Assembly: GCA_029204225.1 (NCBI GenBank)
Contig: CM055109.1
Coordinates: 23,584,422 to 23,648,421 of the forward strand
DNA: 64,000 nucleotides
Direction: 5' to 3'
Origin: Diphasiastrum complanatum
Taxonomy: Eukaryota; Streptophyta; Lycopodiopsida; Lycopodiales; Lycopodiaceae
Part shown: positions 11,888 through 23,865 of the stretch, piece after piece
How positions within the stretch are numbered: the stretch's first letter is position 1
Layout: every line of letters begins with the position of its first letter
Notes under the pieces: model-generated
Seen by the model: the letters and a program-made list of their open reading frames with translations, nothing else
What the model was told of the DNA's origin: nothing
The model's database searches: none
Translations under genes and position numbers: made by a program

Positions 11888-12897
11888 CACACACACATGG
11901 CACACATACATACAGGTATGTGTGGTGGAGGAAGAACCCAATTCAACAAGAGTAATATTACATCACAGCACACATCTGATGATCCATCTATTCACGTCAG
12001 CCAAGTGGGTTTGTATTCCATCGCTGGAATGGTACATCTCTATTTATGCGCAGACTCTAGCAGCTGATAGCATAGCAATTTACGAGACGTTAACCTAGGT
12101 AGGGCGTGGGGATCGCAAGCATTGACATCTTCAAACCGGTTTGCTTGAACGTTTCCTGAAAAAAATTTGCTATAATAGCAAACAGCTAAGTGGAGAATAG
12201 AACAGATAGTTTAAATTTAAATTTCGTGCATCACCGGGAGCGTGAGCATTCCTCAACATCTTAGGTCCAAGCATCTGAAAAAGTGTTCTCCAAATCACGA
12301 AAGCACCATGAAAAGTCTCAGAGCTACATGAGGAAAAATAAGAATATACAGCTACACATTGTCTAATGATACTGTTTACCGGGAAACGAGGGGAGAAGAT
12401 AAACGATCCATAAAGAAACGATAGTTATGTGAAGATAGAGACGTCAGACTGGAAGATAAAGACAAGCAAAAAAGGGAGATAAGATAAAGTGAAAAGGAGA
12501 TAGAATGGACATAAAGCACAAATGAGAGAATGCAAAGGAGAAAGTCCAGTGAGAGTTTGTGTAGCAAAAATATATGAATTCTTCCTTACGCTAGAGTTAG
12601 TTACTTGTGGTTTGAGATTGAGTATAATTTATGTATTGAGGAATGAACTTTTTTAGTGATAATTGGAGAACTCTACGATAAAAGATGGCTCATTAGATGA
12701 GCCATGTTTTTATGGGAGTTCCTAGTGATCCAAGATTCCCTAGTGAAAAGCTCACTAGAAACCCATTCACTTATGTAAAGGATAAGTGATGCTACCAAAA
12801 TGGCGAGTTTGGCAACCACCTATATGTCACAATCCACCCTTTGTACCCCCCGCCCCCTCTCTCCACCTATGACTCAAGTTGACTAATTGGACCCGAA
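11144..12897. other. No gene recognised; (CT)n at 11846-11884
   Basis: Frames are short and contain no familiar motif. The only clear structure is a perfect (CT)n run of about 20 units at 11846-11884, followed by a short CA-rich tract. Confidence 0.5.
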
Positions 12898-13162
12898 GCA
12901 TTAATCCTCCTTTTACAAAAAGAACCCTCTTCCAAAACACACATCAAGGGTATTTAACCTGATGTGTAATATAAGTGGTATGCTATTGTGCATAGCTTAT
13001 TCTGAACATAATATTATTGAGTGGTTACTTGCATTAATCCCCCCCTTAAAAGGCGAACCCTCTTCCAAAATACACATCAAGGGCATTTAACGTGTTGTGT
13101 AATATAAGTGGTATGATATTGTGCATAACTTATTTTGAGCATAATATTATTGAGTGGTCACT
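12898..13162. repeat. Two-copy tandem duplication, 133-bp period
   Basis: A unit starting GCATTAATCC occurs at 12898 and again at 13031. Both copies share AACCCTCTTCCAAAA, the TAATATAAGTGGTATG block and CATAATATTATTGAGTGGT in the same order, with about 10-15 scattered differences. The divergence implies an old duplication. Function unknown. Confidence 0.8.
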
Positions 13163-15861
13163 TAAATACCAACATGCTAGTTAATGAGGACATTTTGGGT
13201 TATTTTCTAGGTGTGATCTATTGGGCTTTTTTACAAAAAAAATTGTGGTTGTAGTGATAACATAATGCAAATTTTATGGATTTACGAATGTAAACAACCA
13301 TCTTGTGCAAGTATTGGGAAAGCACAAGTTGAATAGTTGGTGCTATGTATGTGTGCTTTTCAAAATGGTGCACAACGCATCTAAAATTGATGAAGTATGG
13401 TGCTGCAATTTGGTGCTTTGAGTTGCGGTGTGCGCCTATTTTGTGCGGAAGTGCACTACACTATGCATTAGATTATAGGACCTAGGTACGCAACTACCAA
13501 TCATAGACAATGCAACAATCAATCACAAGAATAGATGCAATGCATAAATCAATATTGGAAGAACATAATGTATTTTGTGTTTTGTTTTCTTCCAGAGTGA
13601 GTCGACAGTGCATCACGCATTGGCGACCTGACGATCCTCTTACAATTATGTATACTGCTTCTTACAAATTGATCTTCTATTGATTTTCGATCTATACTTA
13701 TGTCCCTCCAGATGGGATTAAAAGATGGATTAACCAATTGTTTACAAGAGAGTATTATGCTAAGCTATTAGTGTCGATGATGTGTCAAGTTGTCGGCCTG
13801 TTCGGGGAATGTCAGAGAAGGGTTTCATGAGTTCACCATCTCCAGCATATGGTGCACATGAACCCATCTAAAAATGATGAAGCATGGCTTACGTGTACTG
13901 TAAGAGGTTTTAATTTTATGCATATGCTATGTTGCGTATGTATTAGTTATATGATTGTTGATTGTCATAGTAATACATGTGTTGCATTACATGGAAAACA
14001 ATTTGCAATATGACCACGTCATCTTCTCAAGGCCTAGAATGGTTGCTCAAGAGAACACCCTAACTATTTCAATCTTTCACTAAGCAAAACTAGATAGCTT
14101 GTGTTCTAATGTAGAATTCATGCATCATTGAGAGCTTGCAAACACATCTTATATCCAACTCTTTCTTTTCCTTCCCATCTCAAAAAGTATTCTCAAATTA
14201 GAAATCACCATAAAACAATTTTAGAGCTACATGAGTACATGACAATATACAACTATACAACTATACAAAGCCTCATTATTTAGTTTACCATATAAGTTGG
14301 AGTGTATGCCAATTCTGACAGTTTTTTTTTTTGCTACTCCTAGTATGATCAATTTTCAAAAAAAAAAAAATTAGCTACCTTGTCAACCAAAACAATTATG
14401 CTCTAATCACAAATGATTTCAAATTTACATGTGGCTCCAACACTTAAAAAATGTTAATGAATAGTACTCAACCATATCCAAATAATAGATTATGGTAGGA
14501 ACTATTATGTCAACTAAAAACTCCTCTTTGAGAGCAAAAATTGCACCAACAAAAAAAATGAATATTCCAATTAGCTAGACCACCTACATTATATTCAAAG
14601 TACCATTTGACAACCACATCAAATCTTAGACCAAATCATACATATAGATATCTTTGTTGTTGCTAGAAAGAAATAAATGGTAAGATATAGGGTACTCTTT
14701 CAAATATTATGGACTACATCCACTTAGACCAAAATCTTGACAATATGCCACTGCCAAATCAATAGAATAGGTAAAAAAGCTTCCAATTCTTTTATATTGT
14801 ATTGACTCTAAGAGATAACAATAATTGAATATTTTTAGTATAGTCAAATAATATATTTTCCTTTTTTACTTTCTATGAGTTCCATCTATGAGATTATCTA
14901 ATCTAAATTTGTAACATCAAACCAAATTTACCTTTGAAAATTACAATTATAACTATTTATGATGGTTAGGCAAATAGGAATTCTATAATAGAATCTAGCG
15001 CTCAATTCAATTTTTTTTAACTGCTCGACACACTATGGAACATAGAAAATGTTATTCAAACAACTCTAAAAAAGAGCTAACCACAACTTTGTAAGCTTTT
15101 GTTGATCTAAGAAAAGTCTCCAAATTCTGGTGCTCGTTCAACTCCAAATTTTTGACCATTTTTTGAGCTTGTCTTTTAATGTCTAAGATATGCCAAAGCC
15201 ACCTTTTTCTCACCATGAATTGTAAATCTACAAAGGAAAATAAAGCCACGACATTATTGTTAGAAGTGAATTTCCACAATGTTTGACAAAAACATGAGAT
15301 TTTCATGATCAACAAAACATTGTCAATATAAAACATTTCTATTGAGAACACATTCTCAAGTGATATGTTGCTAGCCATCTTTTTCTCTTTTTTATTGACA
15401 AAGTGAACATAAATCATTTGTAGACTTCTTCTAAAAACGTAACTAAAGGTATGAAGTTGACATATCCTTTTTTTATAAACTTCTAGATGTTTACCAAAGT
15501 AGTGTAATGCTTTCTTGCCATATCCAAGACATTAGACATTCTCACAAATTGTCATTACATTAGAAAAATAACAAGCCTAGGGTGCACTGAGGAAAAATTG
15601 AGTTTTAGGACCTTGAATGGATCTAATCAATTCCCAAGCCTACTTTTTCTCATTGCCAGATTCATCTCCATCATTAATCCTTGAGGAAATGCCAAAACTC
15701 TTGATTTAACAAGCAAGAGCAATCTAAAATAAGATGTAAATAATCCAAAGGGGATTCACACATGTGAAGTATGGCCTCCAATTTGAAAACAAAGTACATA
15801 GGCAATTAATAGCATTAGACACAAAGATTTGCAAGCTACAAGAGAGATTACACAAGCTTGA
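13163..15861. other. No gene recognised
   Basis: AT-rich sequence with short frames only. The longest (minus strand, 15417-15052, 121 codons) has no motif I recognise and is probably fortuitous or a very old element. Confidence 0.5.
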
Positions 15862-16385
15862 TGTGAGAAATTGCAAAAAACTAGCAAATCTAGCTTGATC
15901 AAAACCATGTAAATTGTACATACATGGGTCCCACACGTGTGAGGCCATGGTGCCACATGGGAATACACACTAGTGTAGGTTAGATCATGTTTGTAAAGTT
16001 GTTCAAGTCAATTTGGTAGTGATTCCTACTTTATAGGACCTAATTTGTGGAGAAAATTGACCAACTAGCCACCTACTTGGCATGACTCTAGGAATGAAGC
16101 TAGAATTGCAAAATATGGCAAGAAACCTCAATCATCTTCCTTGTTACATTCTAGAAATTCACCTAACTTGTGAAGGGAAGAGGCATTTCTATGTAGTGAA
16201 TCCTTCATAGTGAACACTTAGAATATTTTTGAGAGCTCATTGGCAAAACTCGAGTTCTACTCTATGTACTTTGATGATTGTTGGATCTAAGCAAGATCTA
16301 AGCAAGTAGAAAGTGATTTACACTTTATTTTTAGTCCAAAGGCCGTACTGCACTGTTCCACACATGTGTGGGTTGTACTTTGAGA
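15862..16385 (+). repeat. Diverged LTR of copia family A, plus orientation
   Basis: The segment starts TGTGAGAAATTGC and follows, in reverse complement, the same order of blocks as the LTR at 21183-21883: AAATCTAGCTTGATCAAAA, a CACACGTGTG/ATGGCC block, TTTATAGGACCTA, GACCAACTAGCCACCTAC, ATTCACCTAACTTG, GAGCTCATTGGCAA and GGCCGTACT. It is much more diverged than the other copies and its 3' end (16386 on) is lost. Confidence 0.65.
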
Positions 16386-16395
16386 AGGCCAATGA

Positions 16396-16700
16396 TAATA
16401 GATGATGATTAAAATAAAAGCGTAAATAGATAGATAAAAGTGTAAAGTAGATAGTTACATTGTTAGAATAGAAATGTAATAGATAGTTTAAAGATAAGAA
16501 TGCAATAGATAGTGTATAATGATAATTGAACGTTGAATTTGTAATTTGTTAAAGAGAGGGGGGGGGGGGGGTTGTTGCGCGCGCGCGTGTGTGTGTGTGT
16601 ATGTGTGTTTTGCATTTTGATTTAGGGATTAGGGTAATAGATGCATAGATAGTGTATGATGATAACTGAATGGTAGATTTGTAATTTGTGGTGAAATAGA
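16396..16700. repeat. Degenerate AATAGATAG repeats, poly-G and (GC)n(GT)n tract
   Basis: A block TGATAATTGAACGTTGAATTTGTAATTTGT near 16520 recurs, diverged, near 16660. Between them lie a G run (about 16557-16571) and a (GC)n(GT)n tract (about 16577-16610) with Z-DNA-forming potential. The surrounding sequence repeats short AATAGATAG and AAAGTGTAA motifs. Confidence 0.6.
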
Positions 16701-16811
16701 ATAAAATTCCCTGAATTTTGGTATGTCCAACGATGTAGGAGAACCTCGATAGTTGCTTCGGTTTCAGAGATATCCACATACCATTTTGGTGCTGTTTATA
16801 GAATGTGTTTT

Positions 16812-16960
16812 TTGAGGTGTATACCGATGGACTTTGGTATACCCCTCGAGAAAGATTGTTGAGAATGAACCTGTTTTGAGGGATATATCGAGGTCCCACG
16901 ATATATCCATCGATAAAAGGCTGCTAATAGAGAACCTACTCCGAGGGATATAGAGAGGAT
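16812..16960. repeat. Degenerate 64-65-bp minisatellite with internal hairpins
   Basis: Units start at 16812 (TTGAGGTGTATACC), 16876 (TTGAGGGATATATC) and 16941 (CCGAGGGATATAG). In the first two the start is an imperfect inverted repeat, for example GGATATATCG with CGATATATCC around a short spacer (16879-16907). A weaker unit may precede them. Confidence 0.6.
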
Positions 16961-16976
16961 TATTTCGAGGGTTCAA

Positions 16977-17363
16977 AAATGTAAATTTCTTTCCTAAAAG
17001 TGGACTCCATCCCAGGAGTCTTTTGCGCCACTTCTTATGAAGTTGGTAAGCAAAATCATTTGTTCATAATTGTTAATAATTTTTTTTGAAAATATTTGAG
17101 TTACATTCTATGCACTTAAAAATTGATGAAGGAGACTTAACTTAAACAATTATATATTCATACATAAATGTTCAAAGTATAGAGATATATTACAAACTAA
17201 GTCGGGACTGAGTCTCACGTACATGTGGAATAAACTATCTTCATCTTTCCGATGCATGACTACGCCTATCAATTTCAAACAAAATGTTGATGCACAGCGG
17301 AATAAGCTATTTCCCTCTTTCCTCAAGCATGACTACGCCTATCAATCTCGAACAAAACACTAG
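16977..17363. repeat. Short tandem duplication (72-bp period) beside an LTR
   Basis: GGAATAAACTATCTTC (17226) and CGGAATAAGCTATTTCC (17298) start two copies that share CATGACTACGCCTATCAAT. The rest of the stretch is AT-rich with no coding potential. Confidence 0.6.
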
Positions 17364-18285
17364 TGATAGAAATCAGCATCGAAAACATCAGACAAATAAT
17401 TTGTTGCAAACAGCTAGACAAATTATAAATCGCGAATTACTCTCGAAGAGCTAGACTAATAACTAGTCACGAATTAGTTGCGAAAAGCAAGACTAAATAT
17501 TAGTCGCAAACAACTAGACTAATAATAATTCGCGAAGAGCAAACAACCAGATTAAGTGATTAGAAAGCCAGATAGAACGTAGAAAAGCATTGCAATATTG
17601 ACGCAAATCTGACCACAGAACAAACAGAGCTGTAAATCAGATTAAGTATAATGAAATATACTAGTCAATAATGTAGGTGAGCACAAAACAATAGCGGACA
17701 TAACCGCATGCTTCACAAAGCTAATCACACAATCTGTAAAGGTGATGAACCTATTACCGACAATACATCTGGAAGAAAAAATCAATGCGCAATGACATCT
17801 ACAATGTATATCTCTGATTACCAGTGATGTTTCATTCTGTCTTCTATTCTGTCTTATGTTATTAGAATACTCAGATGGTATTCAATATATATACATAAGT
17901 TTTACAGGTGTGTAGATGAAGAAGGTATGAAAGTGGTTATGTTGTCTGTGGGAGATTGTGGGTGGCTGCTGTTGTTGTCAAATCTGATTGCACAGTGCAT
18001 GGAACGAGCGTGAGGAGGCTGTGACGTCGGCCTTCGCTAAAATTAACATTGATGAAAATGCGAAAAATGCGACACTCTGACAAATGTCTTAAAAATTGAT
18101 TTACAAGGTACCTTCGCTTTTCTATAAGGACATCTTTGGCATTTGTAGGGCAGTGTCGCCTTTTTCGCATGTGAAAATTTATTTGTATTTATGTAGACTG
18201 TGCGACAACATGAGTAAAAATACAGCAGCATGAATGGAAGCATGTTAACATAGGATTTAGGAGAGTAGAGGAGATAAATCCAACA
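17364..18285 (-). repeat. Second LTR of copia family W
   Basis: The plus strand starts TGATAGAAATCAGC and ends ATCCAACA, so minus-strand ends are TG and CA. It aligns with 3212-4247 across its length, including the GACGTCGGCCTTCGCTAAAATTAAC block (18023 and 3900). No polypurine tract or primer site of family W flanks it, so it looks like a solo LTR. The five flanking bases differ (ACTAG left, ATCCA right), so a clean solo-LTR event is not proven. Confidence 0.8.
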
Positions 18286-18299
18286 ATCCAAACCACTTT

Positions 18300-18701
18300 T
18301 TAAAGTAGACCAACACTAAGCATATTCTTGGTGATTGATGGTACATAAAGAACATTTTCTAGATCCATGCATTTTGAGGATTCTAGACACAAAGAGATGG
18401 TGCCAACACCATCTATCCTACACTCTTCATCATTTGTAGTAAAGAAAAACTTTTTAGCATCATTGAATGAGTGTAAGGTTGAGAAAAGTTCCTTTTCACA
18501 AGACATGTGGGAGCTAGCCCCACTGTTGAACCACCAATTGTCTCTTGAATTCCTATTGCTTGTTGGTGAGGATGTAGATGCCATCAAGAATACATCTACT
18601 TCATCCTCCTCCTCCTCCTTTGAAAGGTTTCCTTGTTTGTCCTCCTCCACTCTTGTTCTTAGCCTCTTGTAGCATTCAGATGCACAATACAAAAGAAGCA
18701 T
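18300..18701 (-). pseudogene. Copia protease relic, family A
   Basis: The frame contains DNWWFNSGASSHMS, a copia protease active site in which the catalytic Asp is replaced by Asn (NSGA), then CMDLENVLYVPSITKNMLSVG, the start of the pre-integrase region. It stops at the LTR boundary at 18285, and the rest of pol is missing. It follows the gag frame directly. Confidence 0.8.
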
Positions 18702-19500
18702 TTCTGCTTTGACTTGTCCTTTGAGCTTGATGCATCATCCTCTTCTTTGGCCTCCTTTGGGTGCGAGTCTTCTTTCCATTGGTCTTCTTTTTGCCCTTGA
18801 ATGAGAAATTGGCTTTCTCATCACCATCCTGCAAAGACAAGGAACTCATCCTAGATGCATGGAGCATCCTATACTCTTCAACCACTAATACACTGTGAAG
18901 TTTTTCTATAGTTGGCAAAGTGTCTTGGATGGCAAAACTTTGGACCAAATTTGCAAAGTCATCTCCTAGACCCTTAAGAACAATTTGTACAAGCTCTCCA
19001 TCATGAATCTTCTCTCCAATGGAAGCCAACTCCCTATTTAGAGACTTGATTCTGAGTACTCAATCCTGTGCACTCTCCTCACTTCTTTTCATGCTTTGCA
19101 AAATCAAATCTCTAAGCATGAGAACCCTCGAAGTGTTACTAGATTCATAGACTGATTTTAAAGACTCCCAAGCCTCTTTAGCACTTTTACATGATGATAC
19201 TTCTCTCAAAAGATCATTGCTTACATTCATTTTCACACAATGAAGTGCTAGCCTAGATCTCTTTTTGTATCTCACTAATTCCTGTGCACCTAGAGGTTCA
19301 TGTTCATCCTCAATCAGAAACTCATAAAGGTCTTGGAGAACCAAAAGTGACTCTATCCTAACCTTCCAAATAGCATAATTTGTAGAATTCAATCTCTCAC
19401 TAGCTTCTAGAAGGTATGCTCCAACAAATCCCATCTTACTAGTGACTTCTACAAACAAGAAATAGATTTGATTGACTTGAAACTCACAAAGGTCTAACAC
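18676..19500 (-). pseudogene. Copia gag relic, family A
   Basis: Two frames (19500-19060 and 19029-18676) show ASERLNSTNYAIWKVRIESLLVLQDL, RLALHCVKMNVSNDLLREV, AKEAWESLKSVYESSN and LHSVLVVEEYRML, the UBN2-type gag of plant copia. A stop near 19045-19060 splits it and the zinc knuckle is not intact. The same gag family recurs at 20723-20926 and 53463-53753. Upstream lies a leader of about 700 bp and then the primer-binding site at 20201. Confidence 0.85.
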
Positions 19501-20200
19501 TTGTAGTGTTCAACTCAAATTTGATTTCTAATCCAACAAATGGACTTATAATCATAGTTCTATCACTCCCTCACAAAGTTGGAATAAAGATAAGATGAAG
19601 TGAAAACTACTTTCAAACAAATCTTGCCAAGAAATAGATTTGATTGTCTCTAGAAACTCACTAAGGTCAAATTAGATTTCTAATCCAACAAATGGACTTA
19701 TAATCTCAGTTCTAACACTCCCTCACAAAGTTGGAATGAAGATAAGATGATGTGAAATCTACTTACAATCAAATCTTGCCAATTTTGGCTATTTTTGGGC
19801 AATAACATGACTAAATCTCCCTCAGACTTTTTTGATGCACTTTCAAGACCTGTAAAACAAGTTTACAGGACCTGATTTCAGCCTATATTAATTCAATCTC
19901 ATGACCCTAAGTCAAATCTAATCAACGACACTCAATCTTGGTAGCTTATCCTAAGATTTCCACCAAAAATTACATCAAAAGGTCACAAATTGAATTTCTT
20001 TGGACCAAATGAATACCATGCATTAAATGCAGGTCCAAAGGTGCCCACACATGTGGAAAGTATAGATTTGGACCCTACCAAGTTTGGGATCAAATGTCCT
20101 CACCAAAATCAAGATTCTAGCTTGCCCTCTCAATACTAGTTTTCAGCACCAAAACTTGCTAAAAATGGATTTGAATTAGATCCTTATGCTCTTGTATTGG

Positions 20201-20211
20201 CTCTGATACCA
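20201..20211 (-). other. Primer-binding site, family A element
   Basis: The minus strand reads TGGTATCAGAG right after the LTR end ACTTTCACA. This is complementary to the 3' end of plant initiator tRNA-Met, the usual primer of copia elements. It fixes the LTR boundary at 20212 and the element's direction. Confidence 0.9.
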
Positions 20212-20644
20212 TGTGAAAGTACTGTACTTAGGACCATAAATGGACCTACAAAATATCCACAAGAGTGATTGGATGCTTGCTTAACAATCTATCAAAAAAT
20301 TAGTCATCAAAAAGTTGATCTAGATTGGCAATTTGACAAGCAACAAGCATTAACAATCAAAAGCATTGATCAACATTGAAATTCAAGCCGACAAGTGTGC
20401 AATACAGGCTTTAGTACGGCCGTCAAGCTGAGAAACAAGTAGAAATTGATTTGGTTGCATTTGGATCACAAAAACTCAATGTACATAGTGGAGTGGCTTG
20501 AGATTGCCAATGAGCTCCAAAAATATTCTATCTTCTCGCTATGGGAGCTTGGAATACATAGCAAATTCGACTTCCTTCTTGAAGTTAGGTGGACTTCCAG
20601 CATGTAATAAGGAAGTTAACTCACTCTTTTTGCCCTAAAATGAA
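20212..20644 (-). repeat. Truncated 5' LTR, copia family A
   Basis: Nearly the same as 21183-21615 (TGTGAAAGTACTGTACTT, GGATGCTTGCTTAACAATC, GTAATAAGGAA). The minus-strand 3' end is intact next to the primer site. The distal part found in the full copy (beyond GCCCTAAAATGAAAC) is missing here. Confidence 0.85.
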
Positions 20645-20722
20645 ACCAGGTTGCAAACACCTGAAAAATCACCTTTGATCATAGTTCACATACAATCTTG
20701 ATATGGCATTGGATCATTTCTT

Positions 20723-20926
20723 TTGGAAGCTAGTGAGAATTTGTCTTCATCAAACTATCCAATATGGAAAGTGAGGATAGAATCAATTCTAGTCCTTCAA
20801 GATCTCATAGACATAGTGATGGGGATTGAGGAGAAGCCACAAGTCCTTCAAGAGAATGTGAGATTCAAGAAGAGATTTAGAATGGCAATTCATTGCATCA
20901 AGATGAATGTGTCCAATCCACAATGA
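20723..20926 (+). pseudogene. Copia gag N-terminal fragment, family A
   Basis: An open frame with EASENLSSSNYPIWKVRIESIL and RMAIHCIKMNVSN, clearly related to the minus-strand gag at 19500-19060 but on the opposite strand. It ends after about 67 codons. Sequence to 21182 is unrelated or scrambled. It lies between two minus-oriented LTR copies, indicating rearrangement or a separate insertion. Confidence 0.75.
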
Positions 20927-21182
20927 GGAATCCAATTCTCCAAGGCTACCAAAGCAAAGGGAAAAGTGCCCAAAGCTATGCTTCGAGTAAAAATCTCAAA
21001 CAAGAGCTGCGAGTTCAAGCTGGCTCAATTAAAACCAAAAATTGGAGATTCAAATTGCTATCGAAAACTAAAAACTAAATAACGCCCAAATGAGCTTAGA
21101 AAGGCTATTAAAGTTTTTTTACATTGTGGCCTGAGTCTTATAAGAGAATCTGAAAGGAAGTTGATAGAGGACATGAGAAGTG

Positions 21183-21883
21183 TGTGAAAGTACTGTACTT
21201 TAGGACCTTAAATGGATCTACAAAAGATCCACAAGAGTGACTGGATGCTTGCTTAACAATCTATCAAAAAACTAGACACAAAAAAGTTGATCTAGATTGG
21301 CAATTTGACAAACAACAAGCATTAACAATCAAAAGCATTGATCAACATTGAAATTCGAGCCCACATGTGTGTCTTATAGGATGTAGTATGCCCTTCAACC
21401 TGAGAAACAAGTTGAAATTGATTTGGTTCCATTTGGATCACAAAAACTCAATGTACATAGTGAACTAGCTTGAGATTGCCAATGAGCTCCAAAAAATTTC
21501 TATCTTCTCACTATGGGAGCTTGGAATACATAGCAAATTCTACTTCCTTCTTGAAGTTAGGTGGATTTCCAGCATGTAATAAGGAATTTAACTCACCCTT
21601 CTTGCCCTAAAATGAAACTCTAGCCTAGATCCTAGAGTTATGCTTGGTAGGTAGCTAGTTGGTCAAATTTTCACCTTAAACTTAGGTGTAGGTCCTATAA
21701 AGTAGAGATGACCACCAAATAGACATGACCAACTCTCTTGACTTGACCTAACCTACATTAGGAGTGGGTTGACACGTGGCATTTTGGCCATACATGTGTG
21801 GAACCCAATTATGTACAAAAATTACACTATTCTTCATGGTTTTTGATCAAGCTAGATTTGCCAATTTTTGGCAATTCTTCACA
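21183..21883 (-). repeat. Full-length LTR of copia family A
   Basis: A 701-bp LTR. Minus-strand start is TGTGAAGAATTGCC, preceded by a GAGGAGGAG polypurine tract (21884-21892), and the end is AGTACTTTCACA. The flanking polypurine tract makes it a 3' LTR of a minus-strand element whose interior, to the right, is lost or replaced by gypsy sequence. Related copies: 15862-16385 (inverted), 20212-20644 (partial), 27587-27743 (partial). Confidence 0.8.
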
Positions 21884-22027
21884 CTCCTCCTCAAATTTAG
21901 CTTGATCTCTCTTGCTAGATGAATGAATGCTTCAGAAGTGTTTAAAAACCCAGCTACAAACAAGGAACTTTTGAGACTCCAATAGAGAATGATGTCCATG
22001 AAGGATCTTTCACCACCTCTTAAAGGA

Positions 22028-23054
22028 TCCCTTACAAATGACTGTTCGCAAACTTTTGCAATCTGGATGTTGGTGGCCTACGCTTCATAAGGACACGGAA
22101 AATTTTATTCAGACATGTGATGTCTGCCAGCGAGCACGACGACCTACTCAACAGAATTGTGAACCCTTACATCCGGTTTTATTGAAGCACCGTTTGAAAA
22201 ATGGGGACTGGATTATGTTGGTCCTATTCATCCTGTTGCGCAAGGATCTCAGGCCCAATACATTATCGTCGCAACTGATTATATGACCAAGTGGGTTGAA
22301 GCCAAAGCTATCAAAGTGGCTGATGCGAAATCTACAGCCAAGTTTCTGTATGAAAATATTATAATCAGATTTGGATGTCCGATCGAAATTGTCAGTGATC
22401 GGGGTACACACTTTGTTAATCAAACCATAAAGTGTTTACTGGAAGATTTTTTTGTTATACACAGATTTAGTACTTCCTATTATCCCAGAGGAAATGGCCA
22501 AGCTGAATTTTCCAATAAGATTCTCTGCACCATTATGACAAAGACAGTTGAAGCGAGTCGGTCTGATTGGGAACATAAACTGTAGGCAGCATTATGGGCA
22601 TTATAGTACAAATCAAACACCTTTTCAACTAGTTTATGGTCAAGATGTTGTTATGCCAATTGAATTTTTAATCCCATCTTTACGCATAGCAGCAACCGAA
22701 CGATTAACTGATGATATGTCTTTAAAACTCCATCATAAAGCGTTGCACAAATGATGTGAAACCCGATTGATGGTAGTTCATGCCTTAGCAGCAGAGAAAG
22801 CCCGCCGCAAAGCATGGCACGATCGTCGATTGCATTAAAAAAAAAAAACAGGAGATTTTGCATTGATGTACACAACCAAACTGATCAAGGGTAAGTTGAA
22901 GTTTACTGGTGAAGGCACGTATAAAGTGAAGAAAATCCTGAACTATGGCGCAGTAATTCTTGAGCACTTGGATGGAAAACAATTTGATATTTCGGTAAAT
23001 GGCAATCGATTACGCAAGTTTTGGCAGCTTGCTCTGCCAGTTCAGCAAGCCTGA
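22028..23054 (+). pseudogene. Ty3/gypsy integrase (Tat/Athila type)
   Basis: Frames 22038-22286, 22283-22585, 22548-22754 and 22863-23054 give the CxxC of the HHCC finger (CDVCQRARRPTQQN), the first catalytic Asp (ATDYMTKWVEAKAI), the second Asp (SDRGTHF), the Glu (NGQAEFSN), NQTPFQLVYGQDVVMPIE and a C-terminal KFTGEGTYKVKKIL domain. All three D, D, E residues are visible. Frameshifts near 22200 and 22590, stops near 22585 and 22755, and an expanded A12 run at 22838 disable it. Confidence 0.85.
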
Positions 23055-23787
23055 TCTCAATGGGTTTTTTAATTTATTTGTTTTTCAATTTTTTGTTTTC
23101 AATATTTAATTTGCTGACTTTTTTGGAAAAAGACAGTTATAAAAAAAAATTAAAAAAAAGGAAAGAAAAAATAAGGAAAGACTGATGAACAAAAGTCAAG
23201 AAGTCACCAGCATATGAAAAAGGAAGCACAGAATTTTTGATGGAAAATGCCTTAGGAAACCAGTATTTTGGGCAGATTTGGCCAATACAATATCAGAAAC
23301 CTTCGCTGAGCTCTCAGACTGTACATCCACCCTTGATTTATCTAAATTAAGGTGGGCGAAGGTTTCTAACAAGAGAAAATTCAATTTTTGAGTCACGCGA
23401 ATGTTCAGTGATATGCCATTTTGGAAACCTTCGCCGAGCATCATAACCTCATTATGAACCTTCGCCGACCTGCGAGATGATCTTAAAATGTCAAAATTAG
23501 GTTGTCCATAGTTCAGATTGTGAAAAAATGCATTTATGATAGTACCTGGGCAAAGGTTCATCCTTCGCCAGCCCTAAAAACGTTCGCCTGATAGGTTTAG
23601 ATCCCTAGAAACCTTCGCCGAGATTTTTATAACCTATTTTTATAGTATTGTACATGCCTGCAAATTTTTGTTCAGAACTAATCAGCCAAACTACTATTCA
23701 GTGTAATGGACCCACCAAATTCACCTATAAGTTGGCTGAATTCGATTCATTCCTCACTTGTGCTAGCGAAGCTCTTGCGAATTTTTC
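23055..23787 (+). promoter_or_regulatory. Spacer with a repeated ACCTTCGCCGAG motif
   Basis: Non-coding spacer between integrase and the extra ORFs. The motif AAACCTTCGCCGAG or close variants occurs at about 23299, 23430, 23458, 23561 and 23609. Inverted forms (GGCGAAGGTTTC, GGCAAAGGTTCA) occur at about 23354 and 23551. Repeats at this position are common in Tat-type elements. Here they could also be cis-elements for the downstream ORFs. This is inference from position only. Confidence 0.4.
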
Positions 23788-23865
23788 TTGCAACCAAAGC
23801 CTTCCAAATTTCCTACATTGCCTTTTGATACACTTTCACGCGTTTATAATTCATTTCTGATCATC

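Noticed and set aside
15052-15417. 121-codon minus-strand frame
   Set aside because: No recognisable domain, AT-rich composition and no neighbours of the same element. Not supported as a gene.
17359-18290. Perfect solo-LTR insertion with target duplication
   Set aside because: The flanking five bases (ACTAG and ATCCA) differ, so a clean solo LTR with duplication is not shown.
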